From Protea cynaroides (Eukaryota; Streptophyta; Magnoliopsida; Proteales; Proteaceae): a stretch of 64,000 bases of DNA. The translations under genes and the position numbers were made by a program. Of the stretch, positions 33,367 through 44,689 are shown one piece after another; positions within the stretch are counted from its first letter, which is position 1, and the number at the start of each line of letters is the position of its first letter. The notes below the pieces were generated by a model, which was given only the letters and a program-made list of their open reading frames with translations, made no database searches and was not told the origin of the DNA. The stretch is from the NCBI GenBank assembly GCA_028583415.1, contig CM053267.1:53334914-53398913 (forward strand), given 5' to 3'.

Positions 33367-36300
33367 CTAATCAAAGAGTGAGAATCCCATATCGTCGTCG
33401 CTCTCCTCTTTCTCTTCCTTCTTCTCCTCTGCTGGAGGTGCTTCAGCAGCTGGTGCACCACCGGAACTTGCTGGGGCAGCAGCAGCTCCACCTCCAATAA
33501 AACCACCACCACCACCTCCTCCAACGACCACCTGCAGCCGAACCCAAGTTAAATTTAAGTCATCAATTTAGGAACACAGCGGATATGTCACTTACAACCA
33601 ATGTGTGAAAACCAATTATATACAACAGACTATGCATATAACATACATCAAAATGTGGAAACCATCATAACCCCTATCTGTCATAGGTCATGAATCACAA
33701 AAGCAGCCAATGTAATATCATTGAAGCCACAGAATAGTTTCAAGTGGTCGGCTAAAATGTGGAAGTTAAGATACCTCATTCACGTTTGACTGATTAAAAT
33801 GTGGAGGGAAGGGAACTAAATGGCCACGATACTAAAAAAACCAAAAGATTATCAGGAGTACAATCAAAATTGTTTATGAAAATTTTAATAAAAAAATTGT
33901 CCATGAATATGTTCATAAGTAAAAACAAGATACTTCAAGACAATAACAACAATTTCCAATGCCAATCTCCTCATGAAATACAAGGCAACATTTACTTGGA
34001 TGTGGAAAAGATGAGATATGAAGATGGTCAACTGTACTTCATAGCATTCAACCTTAATGCTGTGGTAATGAAGATAGTCAGCTGCTTTTGGGCATATCCA
34101 CAACCAGTTAAAGTGTTCCTTCTTTAACGCTGGCATATAGATGTTGAAGGCAGTGAATTCACAGAAATAGAGGCCTTCTGAACTATTAATCATTTAGGAA
34201 AGATAATTATTTGTTTGTGCATATATTAGTAATGATGACTATATTAGTAATGAAGGCAGTGAATTTCCAATGCCAATCTCCTCATGAAATACAAGGCAAC
34301 ATTTACTTGGATGTGGAAAAGATGAGATATGAAGATGGTCAACTGTACTTCATAGCATTCAACCTTAATGCAGAGAAACTGTGGTAATGAAGATAGTCAG
34401 CTGCTTTTGGGCATATCCACAACCAGTTAAAGTGTTCCTTCTTTAATGCTGGCATATAGATGTTGAAGGCAGTGAATTCACAGAAATAGAAGCCTTCTGA
34501 ACTATTAATCATTTAGGAAAGATAATTATTTGTTTGTGCATATATTAGTAATGATGACTATATGATACAATCAAATTTGCATGGGATGTCCTCTAGGATA
34601 TTGGGACTGGAGAAGGGGGCACACATTAGAAGGTAGACCAGTAGCTATCAAAGTGAAAGAAATAGAACCAAGGGTTTATATAAGATAATTCCATATATAC
34701 CGAACTTCCAAACATTTTTCAAAATTTCAACCCATAGGCAGGGGAGAAAGAGAGAAGGTAGAGTAGCAATTTAGGGGATTAGGGTGGGTAGTCTATTTTA
34801 GAGAAACTAAATGCCACACAACGGGTCCATATGTTGGGGACCTCACATCCATCTCACTAGTCAAGTTTTAGCTTGGAATAAGCATAGGAGGCTGTTAGAA
34901 AGTGAGTTTGAAGTCTCATAAAATAACAAGAATGCCAGAAGTGGCAGTTTTTTTAACTTTTAAGAACTTTTAGGTCACATCCATTGCTTTTAGCTAAATT
35001 TTGACTAATGAGCTGGGTCTGGGGCCCTCTATCCCAATGACCCACTATGTTTGCCAACACAACTGATTTATGATATGAAGAATGCCTTATACCGTAGTGG
35101 CATAAATTAAAACCCATCTACTCATCCAAGTCATAAGGTCAATCCAGCCAAGTCTTAGGCAGCAGGAGCAAACACACTGATTCAGCTCCTGATGCTTTAA
35201 GAGTCAAGTGGACTCAGCCACACTTGTTTTACTCCTGAATCAACATCTTGTGTTCCAGGCAAAATGACTTGGCCAAGTAGATATTGTGAATTAAGTGACT
35301 CCTAAGAACCAAAACAAATCTACCAAGTTTAACAAGAAAATGTGTTAATTAATGTTAAATTTTTTTTTCAAAAATAAAAGGACAGAAATGCCCATGATCA
35401 GATCACAATAAATGCCCTTTTTTAATACCATTGTGCATGATCATGCATAGAGCCAGATCAAAATAAATGTCCCTTATAATACCAAAACCCTTCCCCATTT
35501 AAAATGAACCGTGGATGGCTTCATGTGACCATGGATGAAAACCATGCCTTATGGTAATTACATTTTATTTCACTTTTCAACCTAATTAATCGGATTCAAG
35601 TAGGACACCATATCTAATACGACTTTTGAGTTGGAATTTTAAAATTATTTCACTTCAATTTATGTCCCTTTATTTGTAACCACACTTTACTTATAAGCAG
35701 ATGAAGGCTGCTACAACTGAAATCTTGACCTCCATCAAATCCTAAATCTAAAACCTCACACCTCAAAATTCATGAAACCAAAACCATAAATCTTAGGACA
35801 CACGACAGTTTGACACATAAAAATCCTACTGCAAACCCCAATAGTCAGAAAGCGTAAATAAACAAAGGTCCACAAACCAGACGGCCTTACAAAACAATTT
35901 TTTCCTTAGCCCCCCTACTCTTTCAATACTTTCTTCGAGCATTTGATGTAAGAACAAAAAGTAGAAAATCCTATTACAGGAAGTTCCTTTTTGCGACTTT
36001 TTACATATAAACAAACTGATCCTTAACAAAATCCTGTGATACAAATCTTACTGCCACGTCATCTTGGCAATGACCATATAGCAACCGACTTCCCAAAAGT
36101 ACCAGAGTAGTACCTTATATAAAGCGGCTACGAACCATTAAGAAATTGAAATTCATAATCTTATTGTACAAACTACAAAAAGATCACTCAAAAATGCCTT
36201 CTAAACAGAGACATTCTTCACTTCATCAGAGAAAAAAAGAGTTAGCTTCCATTATATTGCGAAAATCAGTAAATCAGAAACCTGAACATTTTCTTTTGTT

Positions 36301-36711
36301 CTTTGATATAAATGATAACGGAAAAAAAAGAGAGAGAGAAACAGAAAAAATTCCCACGATAATCGGATCAAATAGAAGACATCCAACAATAAAACCCTAA
36401 TTAAAAGATAAATGAGAAAGATCAAACAATCATCCTCACCAAAGTCCTGTAAAAGTAAGCCAATGAAAGTGAATAATCAAAATAGACCACACACAAGTTC
36501 TCGTTATCCTCACCTGAAAAACGGCCGAAGATGGTGAGATCATAGAGAACGAAGACTGAACTCCACCAGACGAATCACTGGAGAGAGCTGCCTGAACAAG
36601 CTTTCTCTGCAAGTCATAGGTCGATGAAGACGAAGCTTCTAGATCACCGTTGAGCTGCTTTGCATTCCACTCTTTTCCAGAACTTCTGCAAACGAAAGTG
36701 AAGACTCCCAT
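33367..36711 (-). CDS. RPP3: 60S acidic ribosomal protein P3 (two exons, 120 aa)
   Basis: Exon 1 is 36711-36514 (66 codons) and exon 2 is 33531-33367 (TAG at 33367-33369), separated by a 2.98-kb GT-AG intron. The start [12 protein letters not shown] is the canonical plant P3 N-terminus, so I use ATG 36709-36711 rather than the upstream in-frame extension. The sequence continues with [20 protein letters not shown] and VQSSFS, then a Gly-rich and Ala-rich hinge. It ends in the acidic P-protein tail [18 protein letters not shown], which contacts elongation factors on the ribosomal stalk. P3 is a plant-specific member of the P1/P2 family. Length is normal for the family and no defect is seen. Confidence 0.96.
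33951..34560. repeat. Tandem duplication of about 311 bp in the P3 intron
   Basis: Copy 1 begins AATTTCCAATGCCAATCTCC at 33951 and copy 2 at 34262. They match almost base for base over about 300 bp, through TTGTGCATATATTAGTAATG. I see only a few substitutions (for example AACGCTGG versus AATGCTGG) and a short AGAGAAAC-type insertion in copy 2. This is a recent event. It is far from both splice sites. Confidence 0.85.
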
Positions 36712-36810
36712 TTTTTCCCCCTTTCGATTGAAGCTTCCACCAACAGCAGATGACCAGAAACAGAGCGACCGAGAGTAAAGGAGTTCGTAATTCGTTCTGG
36801 ACTCTGAATA

Positions 36811-36830
36811 CGAATATATAAACCCTAACC
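36811..36830 (-). promoter_or_regulatory. Telo-box and TATA-like element upstream of P3
   Basis: AAACCCTAACCCTAA at about 36820-36834 is a telo-box, a motif enriched in plant ribosomal protein promoters. It overlaps TTTATATATT on the coding (minus) strand. Its place roughly 110 bases above the ATG fits a core promoter and leader position. Confidence 0.6.
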
Positions 36831-36867
36831 CTAAGCCCCTGGAGAGAACCTGAAACAAATGGACCAA

Positions 36868-38984
36868 TTTGTCCCTTTACATATTCGGAAACTTCAAATA
36901 TACCCTCTTATTCAGGATTGGGTCAAAGTGGCACTCAGAATCCTAGTCACTCAAAGTGTATCAAAATATCTTCATTGATCACTCAAATTGCATGAGAATA
37001 TATCTCAATGCATTTTGAATGGTTAGGATCGTCACTGCCATTTTGGCCTCACTACAGAAAATCTTTTCCTCTTATTCATGCTTGTGATTTGTGAAGTTAT
37101 GAATATGATAATGTCTTACCACCCCCTAAAAAAAGGTAAATTACATTTACCTCCCTTTGTATTTTAAAAATTACATTCAATTACAATCAAAGATGTTAAA
37201 ATGAGACAGTAAAATGTCTCATTTACCCTTTGATAAGAATGAAGAGTGGAGCCTATAAGTTATATAACCCATTCATGAACCAACATGAGATTGCAAAGAA
37301 AGGCCAACCCCATCGGCTCCTCTGCGAACTCTGGTGACATGACCTGCAACGGTGACCTCACTTCCAACGACTTCTATTTACCCCGCAAGTTTACTCCATA
37401 TGAAACCTCAATTCAACATTTGGATAATTATACCTCCCATGCGAGCGCTTACTTGTCAAACATTCACAGGAAGGCATGTGAACAAGCGGAAATCGAAGGT
37501 TTTGACAGCTGAAACAATTTGGTACGCAGCAAAGCAGCCAAATGGGATTCACATCGTCTCTGGTCGACTTCAACAAGCCATCTAAAAATTCCTCCGCGGT
37601 TAGAGGTTCCTCATATTTATAGTCCAAATTCTGTGTGTGGTGTTCTCTTTTATTCTTCGTCGTAATCCAATTATCAACCTTTCAGCAATTGTTGATTCTT
37701 TGGATTTTATGAATTAAAATTCGGAGTAGAGCAACAGAAACCTAATATAAAGAGAAAAGTATTGAGCATCATTCAACAAAATAAAGGATGTAAATCTCCA
37801 ATTATGCACCTCCACTTCAAAGGAGCTCGTTGAAGATCCTCTCAAATCCATGGATCGGTCGAAGCGGTGGAAAATCGAAACTTATTTCTCTCGTTGTTCT
37901 TGGATTTATTTACTTGAAAGAAGTGTTCTCTTGCTTCAAGGATTTTCTCACCAAATCAATTTGATACATTACCACATATTCCGTTGGGGTTTTGGGAGAG
38001 GGGGTGGGCAACTCCTTCGGAGCCTCATACCCCCCAAAAAAGGTATGACAACTTACAGAGGCATTGGTTTTAAGTACAGAGATAATGAAATTGTCGCTTA
38101 CATTGCTTCCCACATGCCCCGCCATATACAGTTCTTGTCATAGAGTTCTTAGTGAGGTTAAGAAAATAAAATGGCTCTCTCTTTAGGTTTTCACCTCGAA
38201 AGCTTGTTTTCACCTCGAAAGCCTTTCTCATTGCATCAAATTGCTTGTTGTAGGTTCAGAGAACGCTACCCGGTTTTTCTCTAGCTAGGGTGTTGGATTT
38301 TGGATCTGGGACCGGCTTTTTTTTATTTTTAATTTTTTATATGTGGTGAGAAGCTGGTTTGATTGATTTGTTATTTATTCAACTTAATATCTATTTTGAT
38401 TAGTGAACTTGCTTGCTTTCCTTCCGCCATTCTTAGTGTTTAAAAGTTGCTCTTGATTAATGACATTGCAGGGCATTGCAAGAAATCTAGCCTCATTTGT
38501 TGGAGAGAATCAATTTAGTGGAGCCATCGAAATCAATGCAAAGGGTTGGCCAGAGCCTTTCACAAGGTAATCAATTGTATTAGACCTTCCATGTAAGATC
38601 GCACCCCGAAATCCCATACTAATTTGGGTATCGGGGAGGCATTTCCCTCTGTGTGTCCTGTCTTCTTCTTCTCCCATCCGGGTAACATAATGTAGCCCTA
38701 TTTCATCTTGATGATCATCAGAACCACAGAATAATCGATTGCCCCAGGATGTTTTATTTGTAGGCTTTCTCTGCATATCAGGCCCTTCATCAGGATTCCT
38801 GATAATCGAGCGATCAAAAGCACTGCGAAAGGGCCTTCCAAGAGCTAGGGAATGACGTCAGAAACCCTAGAAATAGTTGAAGGATCAGAGGAATATTGAA
38901 GAAGGATTGGAGGAATAATAAAATGCCTCAAACCGCACAAACCAAGAAACAACAGGTTGCATCAACGACGGTTCTTTTAGGGCA
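36868..38984. other. Gene-poor region with unassigned open frames
   Basis: 37285-37512 (plus) and 37391-37627 (minus) are overlapping open frames in one GC-richer block. 37850-38143 is another. I recognise none as a family and cannot tell which strand, if any, codes. 38467-38566 on the plus strand looks like an exon bounded by GCAG and GGTAATC but has no clear partner exon. See the separate entry for 38510-38860. Confidence 0.35.
38510..38860 (-). other. Unassigned open frame, about 110 codons
   Basis: A minus-strand frame, open from about 38860 to a TAG/TGA-type end near 38510, encodes a polar sequence including AFDRSIIRNPDEGPDMQRK and RMGEEEDRTHRGKCLPDTQ. It is Gly/Arg/Asp rich with a possible ATG at about 38776. 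It is not AT-biased like its surroundings and could be a decayed exon or a transferred organelle frame. I do not recognise it. Confidence 0.25.
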
Positions 38985-39636
38985 TCTAAAGCATTCAATA
39001 TTTGACGAGGAAAGATCTCTCTTAATTAAAACACGCTTTAAATGCTTACCATATTGTTGTACCATCCTTAGCCGTTTAGTATGTATATTACCGTATTAAT
39101 CTCAAAGATACGGTAAAATATTTTATAATCCAAGTCTTGCAGTGTAAAACCCATACCGTAGCGTATCGTACCGTATTGTATCCATATCCGTATCTGTATT
39201 TTAACCTGCATCTTGCATGAATAATGAGTCAACTAATCCCACATGGTTTAATACTCTTATTGCTTTTTACATGTAATGTGGGTTAAAAACTAGTGTATTT
39301 CCATTGATTTAGGTATAATTCTTTAATTTATGTGAGTATATTGTCATTTTTTTTGCCGATTTAAAATCCGTATGGTCTGTTTTAGTTTCTTTTGTCGTTC
39401 TCGGAATATTTGACAGTTTTTTTTATTGTACTGTTCTTGTTTTGCTCCGTTTAAAACTCGTTTGTCCTATTTTGTTTTTTTACCATTCTTATTTTTAACA
39501 GAATGATTAGGACACGTGTAGTCAAAAGAGAGTCATTGGAGAGATTTAAGGGATTCTCAAATCTAATATTTCCATTTTTATGCAAGTCTTATAGATTCTC
39601 CTCTTTAACATTATTTTTACTTTATTTAATAGGAAG

Positions 39637-40120
39637 ATGAAGATGGAAGGTTTTGCAAGTTCAAGAGAGCTAAAAGTAGTGAAGAGTAGCAGTATGATGA
39701 GAACTAGTTGCCTTGGGATCCTATTTTTTGATGGCATTGACCATCTTGTATCAGCCTTATGAAGTCCAAAGTGAACCTGGTTTTAAGCATACTGTAAACC
39801 TCACAAATGACTTGGGAGGTTATGTTCTGACGATTCATTGCAAATCAAAGGATAATGATTTTGGTTGGAATACCATATGGAATGATGAATCCTACACTTG
39901 GAGCTTCCATGAGAATATCTTTGGTAGGACTCTTTTCTTCTGCTACTTGGAGTGGAAAGACATTCATATGCATTCTGGCACTTTTGTTATGTTCGAATCT
40001 CAGAGAGATGGTGACAGGTGCCCAACAGTATGCTATTGGTCTGTTAAACAGAATGGGCTGTATGGTTACAATGGCGACGAGGAGAGCAATAAAGGATTTA
40101 TTTATTATGCCTGGTCTTAG
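39637..40120 (+). pseudogene. S-protein homolog 1 (plant self-incompatibility S1 family), frameshifted in the signal peptide
   Basis: The mature domain is intact in one frame to TAG 40118-40120. It has KHTVNLTNDLG, LTIHCKSKDNDFGW, FGRTLFFCYLEW and DRCPTVCYW, including the four conserved cysteines of the secreted S1 family. The leader ATG (39637) and the MMRTSCL segment are in another frame: a run of six T at about 39721-39726 replaces the five T in copy 2, shifting the frame so that the leader ends in a stop soon after. An internal ATG at 39731 could start a protein without a complete signal peptide. The gene is probably a pseudogene, unless the extra T is an assembly error. It duplicates the gene at 43864. 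Confidence 0.82.
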
Positions 40121-40534
40121 TATATGCCCTTCATGTAGCCAGCCACCTAGCTAGATAAGGTACTGGAAGCAATGTATACCTATAATGGTCATTGTTTCAT
40201 CAATAAAGTTGCTATCCTTAATTTTTGTATTGTTTAAGATTGTGCTTTTTTCAATTATCTTAGAATAAGATCTCGATTGACTGTGATGTCAGGATTCAGT
40301 TCTCGAGGCTAGAAAGCCATGGCATATCTTGTTCTGTTCTAGTAGTGGAAGCTTGGCCAAGTCTGGTAGTGGTGGTGTCTCAGTCAAGACTTGCTCAGTG
40401 GTCTTTTCATCTTAATCGATAATCTCGTATGGTTGTAGTCGAGACCAATGCCATTCTAGTATCCGCTCAAAACAAGTGTTCACAAAATGATCGGAATTGT
40501 TCTAATATTTCAGCAAATGACGTACCATACTAGT

Positions 40535-40698
40535 GGATTATTGAAGAAAATCTATTGATCGAGGTAGAGATTATCCTCTTCCCCAGATATTCTAAATAAC
40601 CGCATGGATCATATTAATTAGAAGCATAACCTCTTGAACTTTGGGGTCTCTTTTGAGACCCATAAATCGTTCTCAAACCAATTTTTCAAACCTTTTTA
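40535..40698. other. Old mitochondrial-like fragment, decayed copy of part of the 18-kb NUMT
   Basis: 164 bases align without a gap to 18858-19021. By hand I count 20 differences. Fifteen of them are C-to-T or G-to-A relative to the 18-kb copy, two are the reverse transitions and three are transversions. It is absent from duplication unit B. The bias is what deamination of methylated cytosine on either strand would produce in an older nuclear copy. Confidence 0.85.
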
Positions 40699-41129
40699 AA
40701 ATACGCATTGTTATTCATATAATAAGGGTGGGTTATATTTCAAAAAAGAATAAAATGGTGAAAAGACTATAATGCAATGAATAAAGAAAGGTGCAATGAT
40801 CAATTAGGTGGGACAAAATAGATATTCTATTTTTATTTGTTATAATCTCATTATGGTATTATAAATTAACTTTTAAAATAGTATTCATGTTTTTTTTTCA
40901 TAGGATACCATTTCTTTTACTAATCTTATTATCATTTTATTCTCTACACCATAATTTATTTACTATATTAATTATTAATGAGTAGATTATTCTTTTTTTG
41001 AGTAGATTTGTTTAGTAAATATCAATGAGTAGAGTAAATATTAAGAAGATATATTTTAATAAGTATGAAAAGAAAAATATTTGTATTTTTGCACCATCCC
41101 TGTTCTAAAATTGATGGACATGGTAAGGT

Positions 41130-41430
41130 ACCCATATTGGATCGATTGGATCGATCAATTCATATCAGTTTGGGGTTTGGTTAATTCTTGATTCGATTAT
41201 CGATGCCAATTTATTTTATTATTATTTTATTGAGGATCAGACACACGTTAGTGTCTCATTGGATCTGTACATCGAACCAATCCAGATCGAATAGGTTTTG
41301 GGCATGGCTGATAGTGTGTTCAATACCTGGACTTAGAACCATGGTAAAGTATCAGTATCGGATCAGTTGGATCAGCCAATTCGTATCGATTTGGAACTGA
41401 TCGATGCTTGATTCGATCCTCGATCCTAAG
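41130..41430. repeat. Dispersed repeat family (GGATCRGTTGGATC type), copies in unit A
   Basis: Two adjacent copies (about 41130-41340 and 41341-41430) start with AAGGTA.C.ATATTGGATCG and contain CAATTCGTATCGATTTGGAAC. Further copies are at 21530-21690, 45345-45560, 45565-45780, a partial one from 45782, and on the minus strand at 53500-53725. They share CATTGGATCTGTACATCGAACC and AATACC.TG...GATTTAGAACCATGG. The unit is about 215 bp and no coding capacity is seen. Confidence 0.75.
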
Positions 41431-42065
41431 TGCCACCGATGCTAGCATCAAGGAATGCTAGCACTTCTATTTGTTCTGGTTCTTGTTCTGGCAAGGATGA
41501 GAGAGCTGAGCTCGCCAGAAGCAGCTGTTCCAGAGCTGCTTTGTTTTTGCCCATGCTGTTGTAGATCAGACCCATGAGTCTCCTGATCTCAACCTCTTCC
41601 ATGGAGCTGCTACATTTGGAGTTTTCGTGATGGATCTTGAGGACTAGAGAACATAGCTCCTCAGCCTCTTCGAAGTTCATCAGTTGCAGGTAGGACTCTG
41701 CTTTGTATCTGCAAACTTGGGATACTCGTGGATGTGAAATCCCCAGTGATCGTGTTAGGACATCGAGACCTGATCGGTAGAAATCCATTGCAGCATCATA
41801 ATGAGCCAATATGAAGTAGATGTCCAGGAGCTGCATGAACATAGAGAATGAGGCGTTGGCTAGTTCTGGATCAAGATTGAAATCAGAGGAGTAACAGAGA
41901 GAAGCCGATTTGAGGAGTACTTGGATGGCTTCCTCGAACTGACCCAACTTGCAGAGGGTTACAGCCAAGAGATTGTAGCTGGTTAAGAGGGAAATGGTGG
42001 TGGTAGTGGTAGTAGTAGTGGCAGAAGAACCTCCTTCGATCAGCTTTTGTTGGAACCAGGATAGA
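41429..42065 (-). pseudogene. Kinesin-light-chain-related (TPR) gene fragment
   Basis: An open minus-strand frame of about 210 codons shows tetratricopeptide helices: YNLLAVTLCKLGQFEEAIQV, MQLLDIYFILAHYDAAMDFY, GISHPRVSQVCRYKAESYLQ and FEEAEELCSLVLKIH. It ends with RRLMGLIYNSMGKNKAALEQ and DASIG. This matches the middle of plant kinesin-light-chain-related proteins, which in Arabidopsis associate with microtubules and cellulose synthase complexes. There is no ATG at its start, which abuts the A run at about 42092-42112. The frame ends at DASIGG where family members go on for several more repeats. It is a truncated, probably captured or transposed, piece. Confidence 0.75.
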
Positions 42066-42112
42066 AACCCTCCATTTAACCACACCCCCCCAAAAAAAAA
42101 AAAAAAAAAAAT

Positions 42113-43095
42113 CCAGAAACTCCTCTTTTTAAATTAAGAAAGAAAAGACTAATTTAGACATTTCAAAAAATAAATAATAGTGTTCTTAAGGGTAAAATAG
42201 TCTATTTATATTTTCTATTTAAAACCAGTTGAAGCAAGGGGAAAGTCGTCCAGTTCAAAATATTTTGGGTGTATGTGGAATAAATGTAAACTATAAGGAG
42301 GGGTATGAGTCAATTACCCCATATATATATATATATATATATGGATTGGACCTATCAAATTTCAGTTGAATCCGAATTGGTCAAATGGCATAATTAAAAT
42401 TTTAAGATTACGAAAGGTGCATACGAAATTATGGACGTATATGGTCATTCATGGAGGTAATTGATTGAATTTGAGTACGAAACTTGATAAATAGTACTCT
42501 AGACTAAAATCTCATTGTCAAAAAATGGTGAAAAAATTTTGGTTTCTACAAAGTGGTCCGCACAACACTATTCTCCCTTCTTTTGAAGCTTTTTTGGCAC
42601 TCAAGAAGCCCCAGGGCCAGGAAGAGATATTCAACACATGTTGCCTCAAAAAAGAACCTACGCTCGGGCAATTGGTTGTACCGTAAGCCAGAACAATTGA
42701 ATAGTGCAATTGGTTGGTGTTCTGCTAGTTAATTGTAGGCACCCAGGATCCTATCTCGCATCGTGCCTTGAGATCTCCCTTTTCCCCCTTCTCCATTGGT
42801 AGAAAAGGGTATCAATTTCTGACCTGCAGCATGTTCCAAACCGTCAACTAATATTATCCAAAATAGTTCACCAGCATGTACTTATAACTATAACAAGCAT
42901 ATTATGTTATAGTTATACAAAATTTCTTTTTAACTTTAAAAATTTTAATCTCTTTTCTTTAATTTCCTTGCAACTAAACTGAGCCTTTAGCAGAAAGGAG
43001 AGGGACGCCGCCAATGGATTGAGGGTCTTGGACTTGTAAGGAGAAAGATTTCCATCCATCGTCAACCATAAAAAGATGGGTTGTCTTAAAGAGAT
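42113..43095. other. Spacer within and after duplication unit A
   Basis: Non-coding. Contains a TA microsatellite (about 42320-42342), the end of unit A homology, and a short AT-rich link to unit B. No gene. Confidence 0.5.
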
Positions 43096-43863
43096 GAAGC
43101 ATTCAATATTTGACGAGGAATGATCTATGTTAGTTAAAATGCATTTGAAATGCTTACCATACATACTTGGCCTTTTAGTTTGCATATTACTGTATTGACC
43201 TCATATATATGGTAAATACTTCATACTCCGAGTCTTTCCTTTTAAAATGCGTACCGTGTTTGCATCCGTATTTGCATTTTAACCTGTATCTTCCGTGATT
43301 AATGAGTCCACTAATCCCACATGGTTTAATACTCTTATTGTTTTTTACATGTAATGTGGGTTAAAGACTGGCCACTTCCTCATATATAATTGTTTCTAAA
43401 CTCATTATTTTATTATTTTTTTCTTACCATTTTATGACTTGACACATCATAAAAGTCATGTGTTCGCGATTTAGATAAATTCTTCAATTTATGGGAATAT
43501 ATTGCCTTTTTTTTTCGTCGATTTAAAATCCGTACCGTCCATTTTATTTATTTATTTATTTTTATTTTTTGCCGTTCTCCTAGTGTTTGACAGTTTTTTT
43601 ACCATACCATTCTTGTTTTGCTCCTTTTAAAATCCGTTCCATCCTGTTTTCCTTTTTAACCGGTCTTGTTTTGAAGGAATGATGAAGACGTGTAGTCCAA
43701 AGAGAGTCATCGGAGATTTAAGGGATTCTCAAATCTAACATTTCCATTTTTATGCAAGATCTAATAGATTTTCTTCTTTAACATTAATTTTACTTTATTT
43801 AAGGAGGATGACGATGGAAGGTTTTGCAAGACCAGGAGAGCCAACAGTATTAGCTAACAAAGT

Positions 43864-44331
43864 ATGATGAAGATGGGGAAGAGTAGTGGCAGAATGATGA
43901 GAACTAGTTGCCTTGTGATCCTATTTTTGATGGCATTGACTATCTTGTTTCAGTCTTATGAAGTCCAGCCTTATGAAGTCCAAAGTGAACCTGGTCTTAA
44001 GCACACTGTAAACGTGACAAATGAGTTGGGAGATCATGCTCTGACGATTCATTGCAAATCAAAGGATGATGATCTAGGATCGCATACCATATGGAACCAA
44101 GAATCCTATAGTTGGAGCTTCCGTGAGAATATCTTTGGTAGGACTCTCTTCTTCTGCTACTTGGAGTGGAAAGACACTCAGATTCATTCTGGCACTTTTG
44201 TCCTGTTCGAAGCTCAGAGAGATGGTGACAGGTGCCCAACAGTATGCAATTGGTCTGCTAAAGAGGATGGGCTGTATGGTTACAATGGCGATGAGGGCCA
44301 TGAAGGACTTGTTTTCTATGCCTGGTCTTAG
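43864..44331 (+). CDS. S-protein homolog 2 (plant self-incompatibility S1 family), 155 aa, intact
   Basis: A small secreted protein of the S1/SPH family, first known from the female self-incompatibility determinant of Papaver. Most members have other or unknown signalling roles. The signal peptide is residues 1 to about 33, with a hydrophobic core LVILFLMALTILFQ. The mature domain has KHTVNVTNELGDHALTIHC, SKDDDLG, FGRTLFFCYLEW and DRCPTVCNW, which hold the four conserved cysteines, and a C-terminal FYAW. ATG 43864 is chosen because the upstream ATG (43807) runs into a stop at 43867. A 12-bp repeat encodes YEVQPYEVQ near the cleavage site, which copy 1 lacks. AATAAA lies at about 44394. It is intronless, as usual for the family. 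Confidence 0.92.
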   Translation: MMKMGKSSGRMMRTSCLVILFLMALTILFQSYEVQPYEVQSEPGLKHTVNVTNELGDHALTIHCKSKDDDLGSHTIWNQESYSWSFRENIFGRTLFFCYLEWKDTQIHSGTFVLFEAQRDGDRCPTVCNWSAKEDGLYGYNGDEGHEGLVFYAWS

Positions 44332-44689
44332 TAGCTAGTTAGCTAGATAGGGTACCGGAAGCAATGTATACCTGTAATGGTCATTGTTTCTTCAATAAAA
44401 TTACTATCTTTAATTTTTTTATTTTAATCTTTATATATGGATTGATTTTTCTTGGTAAACATAGAATTAATTCATGATCACGAGGGACAACAATCGAGGG
44501 ATCTTAACTATATCATAAAGCCAGGGAATGGAACACGGTCACTTAACCAACTTCGAAATGGTAGTGTTTTTTCAGGCAAGGGTATGAGCACAAGTATTCG
44601 CTCCTCTTGAAACATAAGAAAAAAAAATAAGTTCGACAACAAGATGTCAAATGGATAATATCTCGAACTATGGTTTGAATAGCCACATT

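Larger units (their letters stand above)
38985..42895. repeat. Segmental duplication, unit A
   Basis: Matches 43096-46830 in order: AAGCATTCAATATTTGACGAGG (38985), the S-protein homolog, its AATAAA end, the AATGGTGAAAAAGACTATAATGCAATGAA block (40754), the GGATCGATTGGATC repeat (41140), the TTGGTCAAATGG block (42380), and the CACTATTCTCCCTTCTT...GAAGCCCCAGGG block (42567). Unit A alone contains an old mitochondrial-like segment (40535-40698) and a KLC-related fragment (41429-42060), so these arrived after duplication or were lost from unit B. Confidence 0.85.

Noticed and set aside
33261..33524. Minus-strand ORF in another frame over P3 exon 2 (Val/Leu-rich, then Arg/Lys-rich)
   Set aside because: It is a shadow of the GGN and GAR repeats in the true P3 frame.
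36436..36867. Longer N-terminal extension of ribosomal protein P3
   Set aside because: P3 proteins begin MGVFTF. The upstream codons overlap the telo-box and leader, and the downstream extension is intron sequence after the GT donor.
41883..42083. His/Tyr-rich ORF overlapping the TPR fragment
   Set aside because: It is an alternative frame of the KLC-related sequence, produced by its Thr-codon run.
42092..42112. A run as the poly(A) tail of a processed KLC-related pseudogene
   Set aside because: The run lies on the 5' side of the minus-strand fragment, the wrong end for a retrotransposed poly(A) tail.
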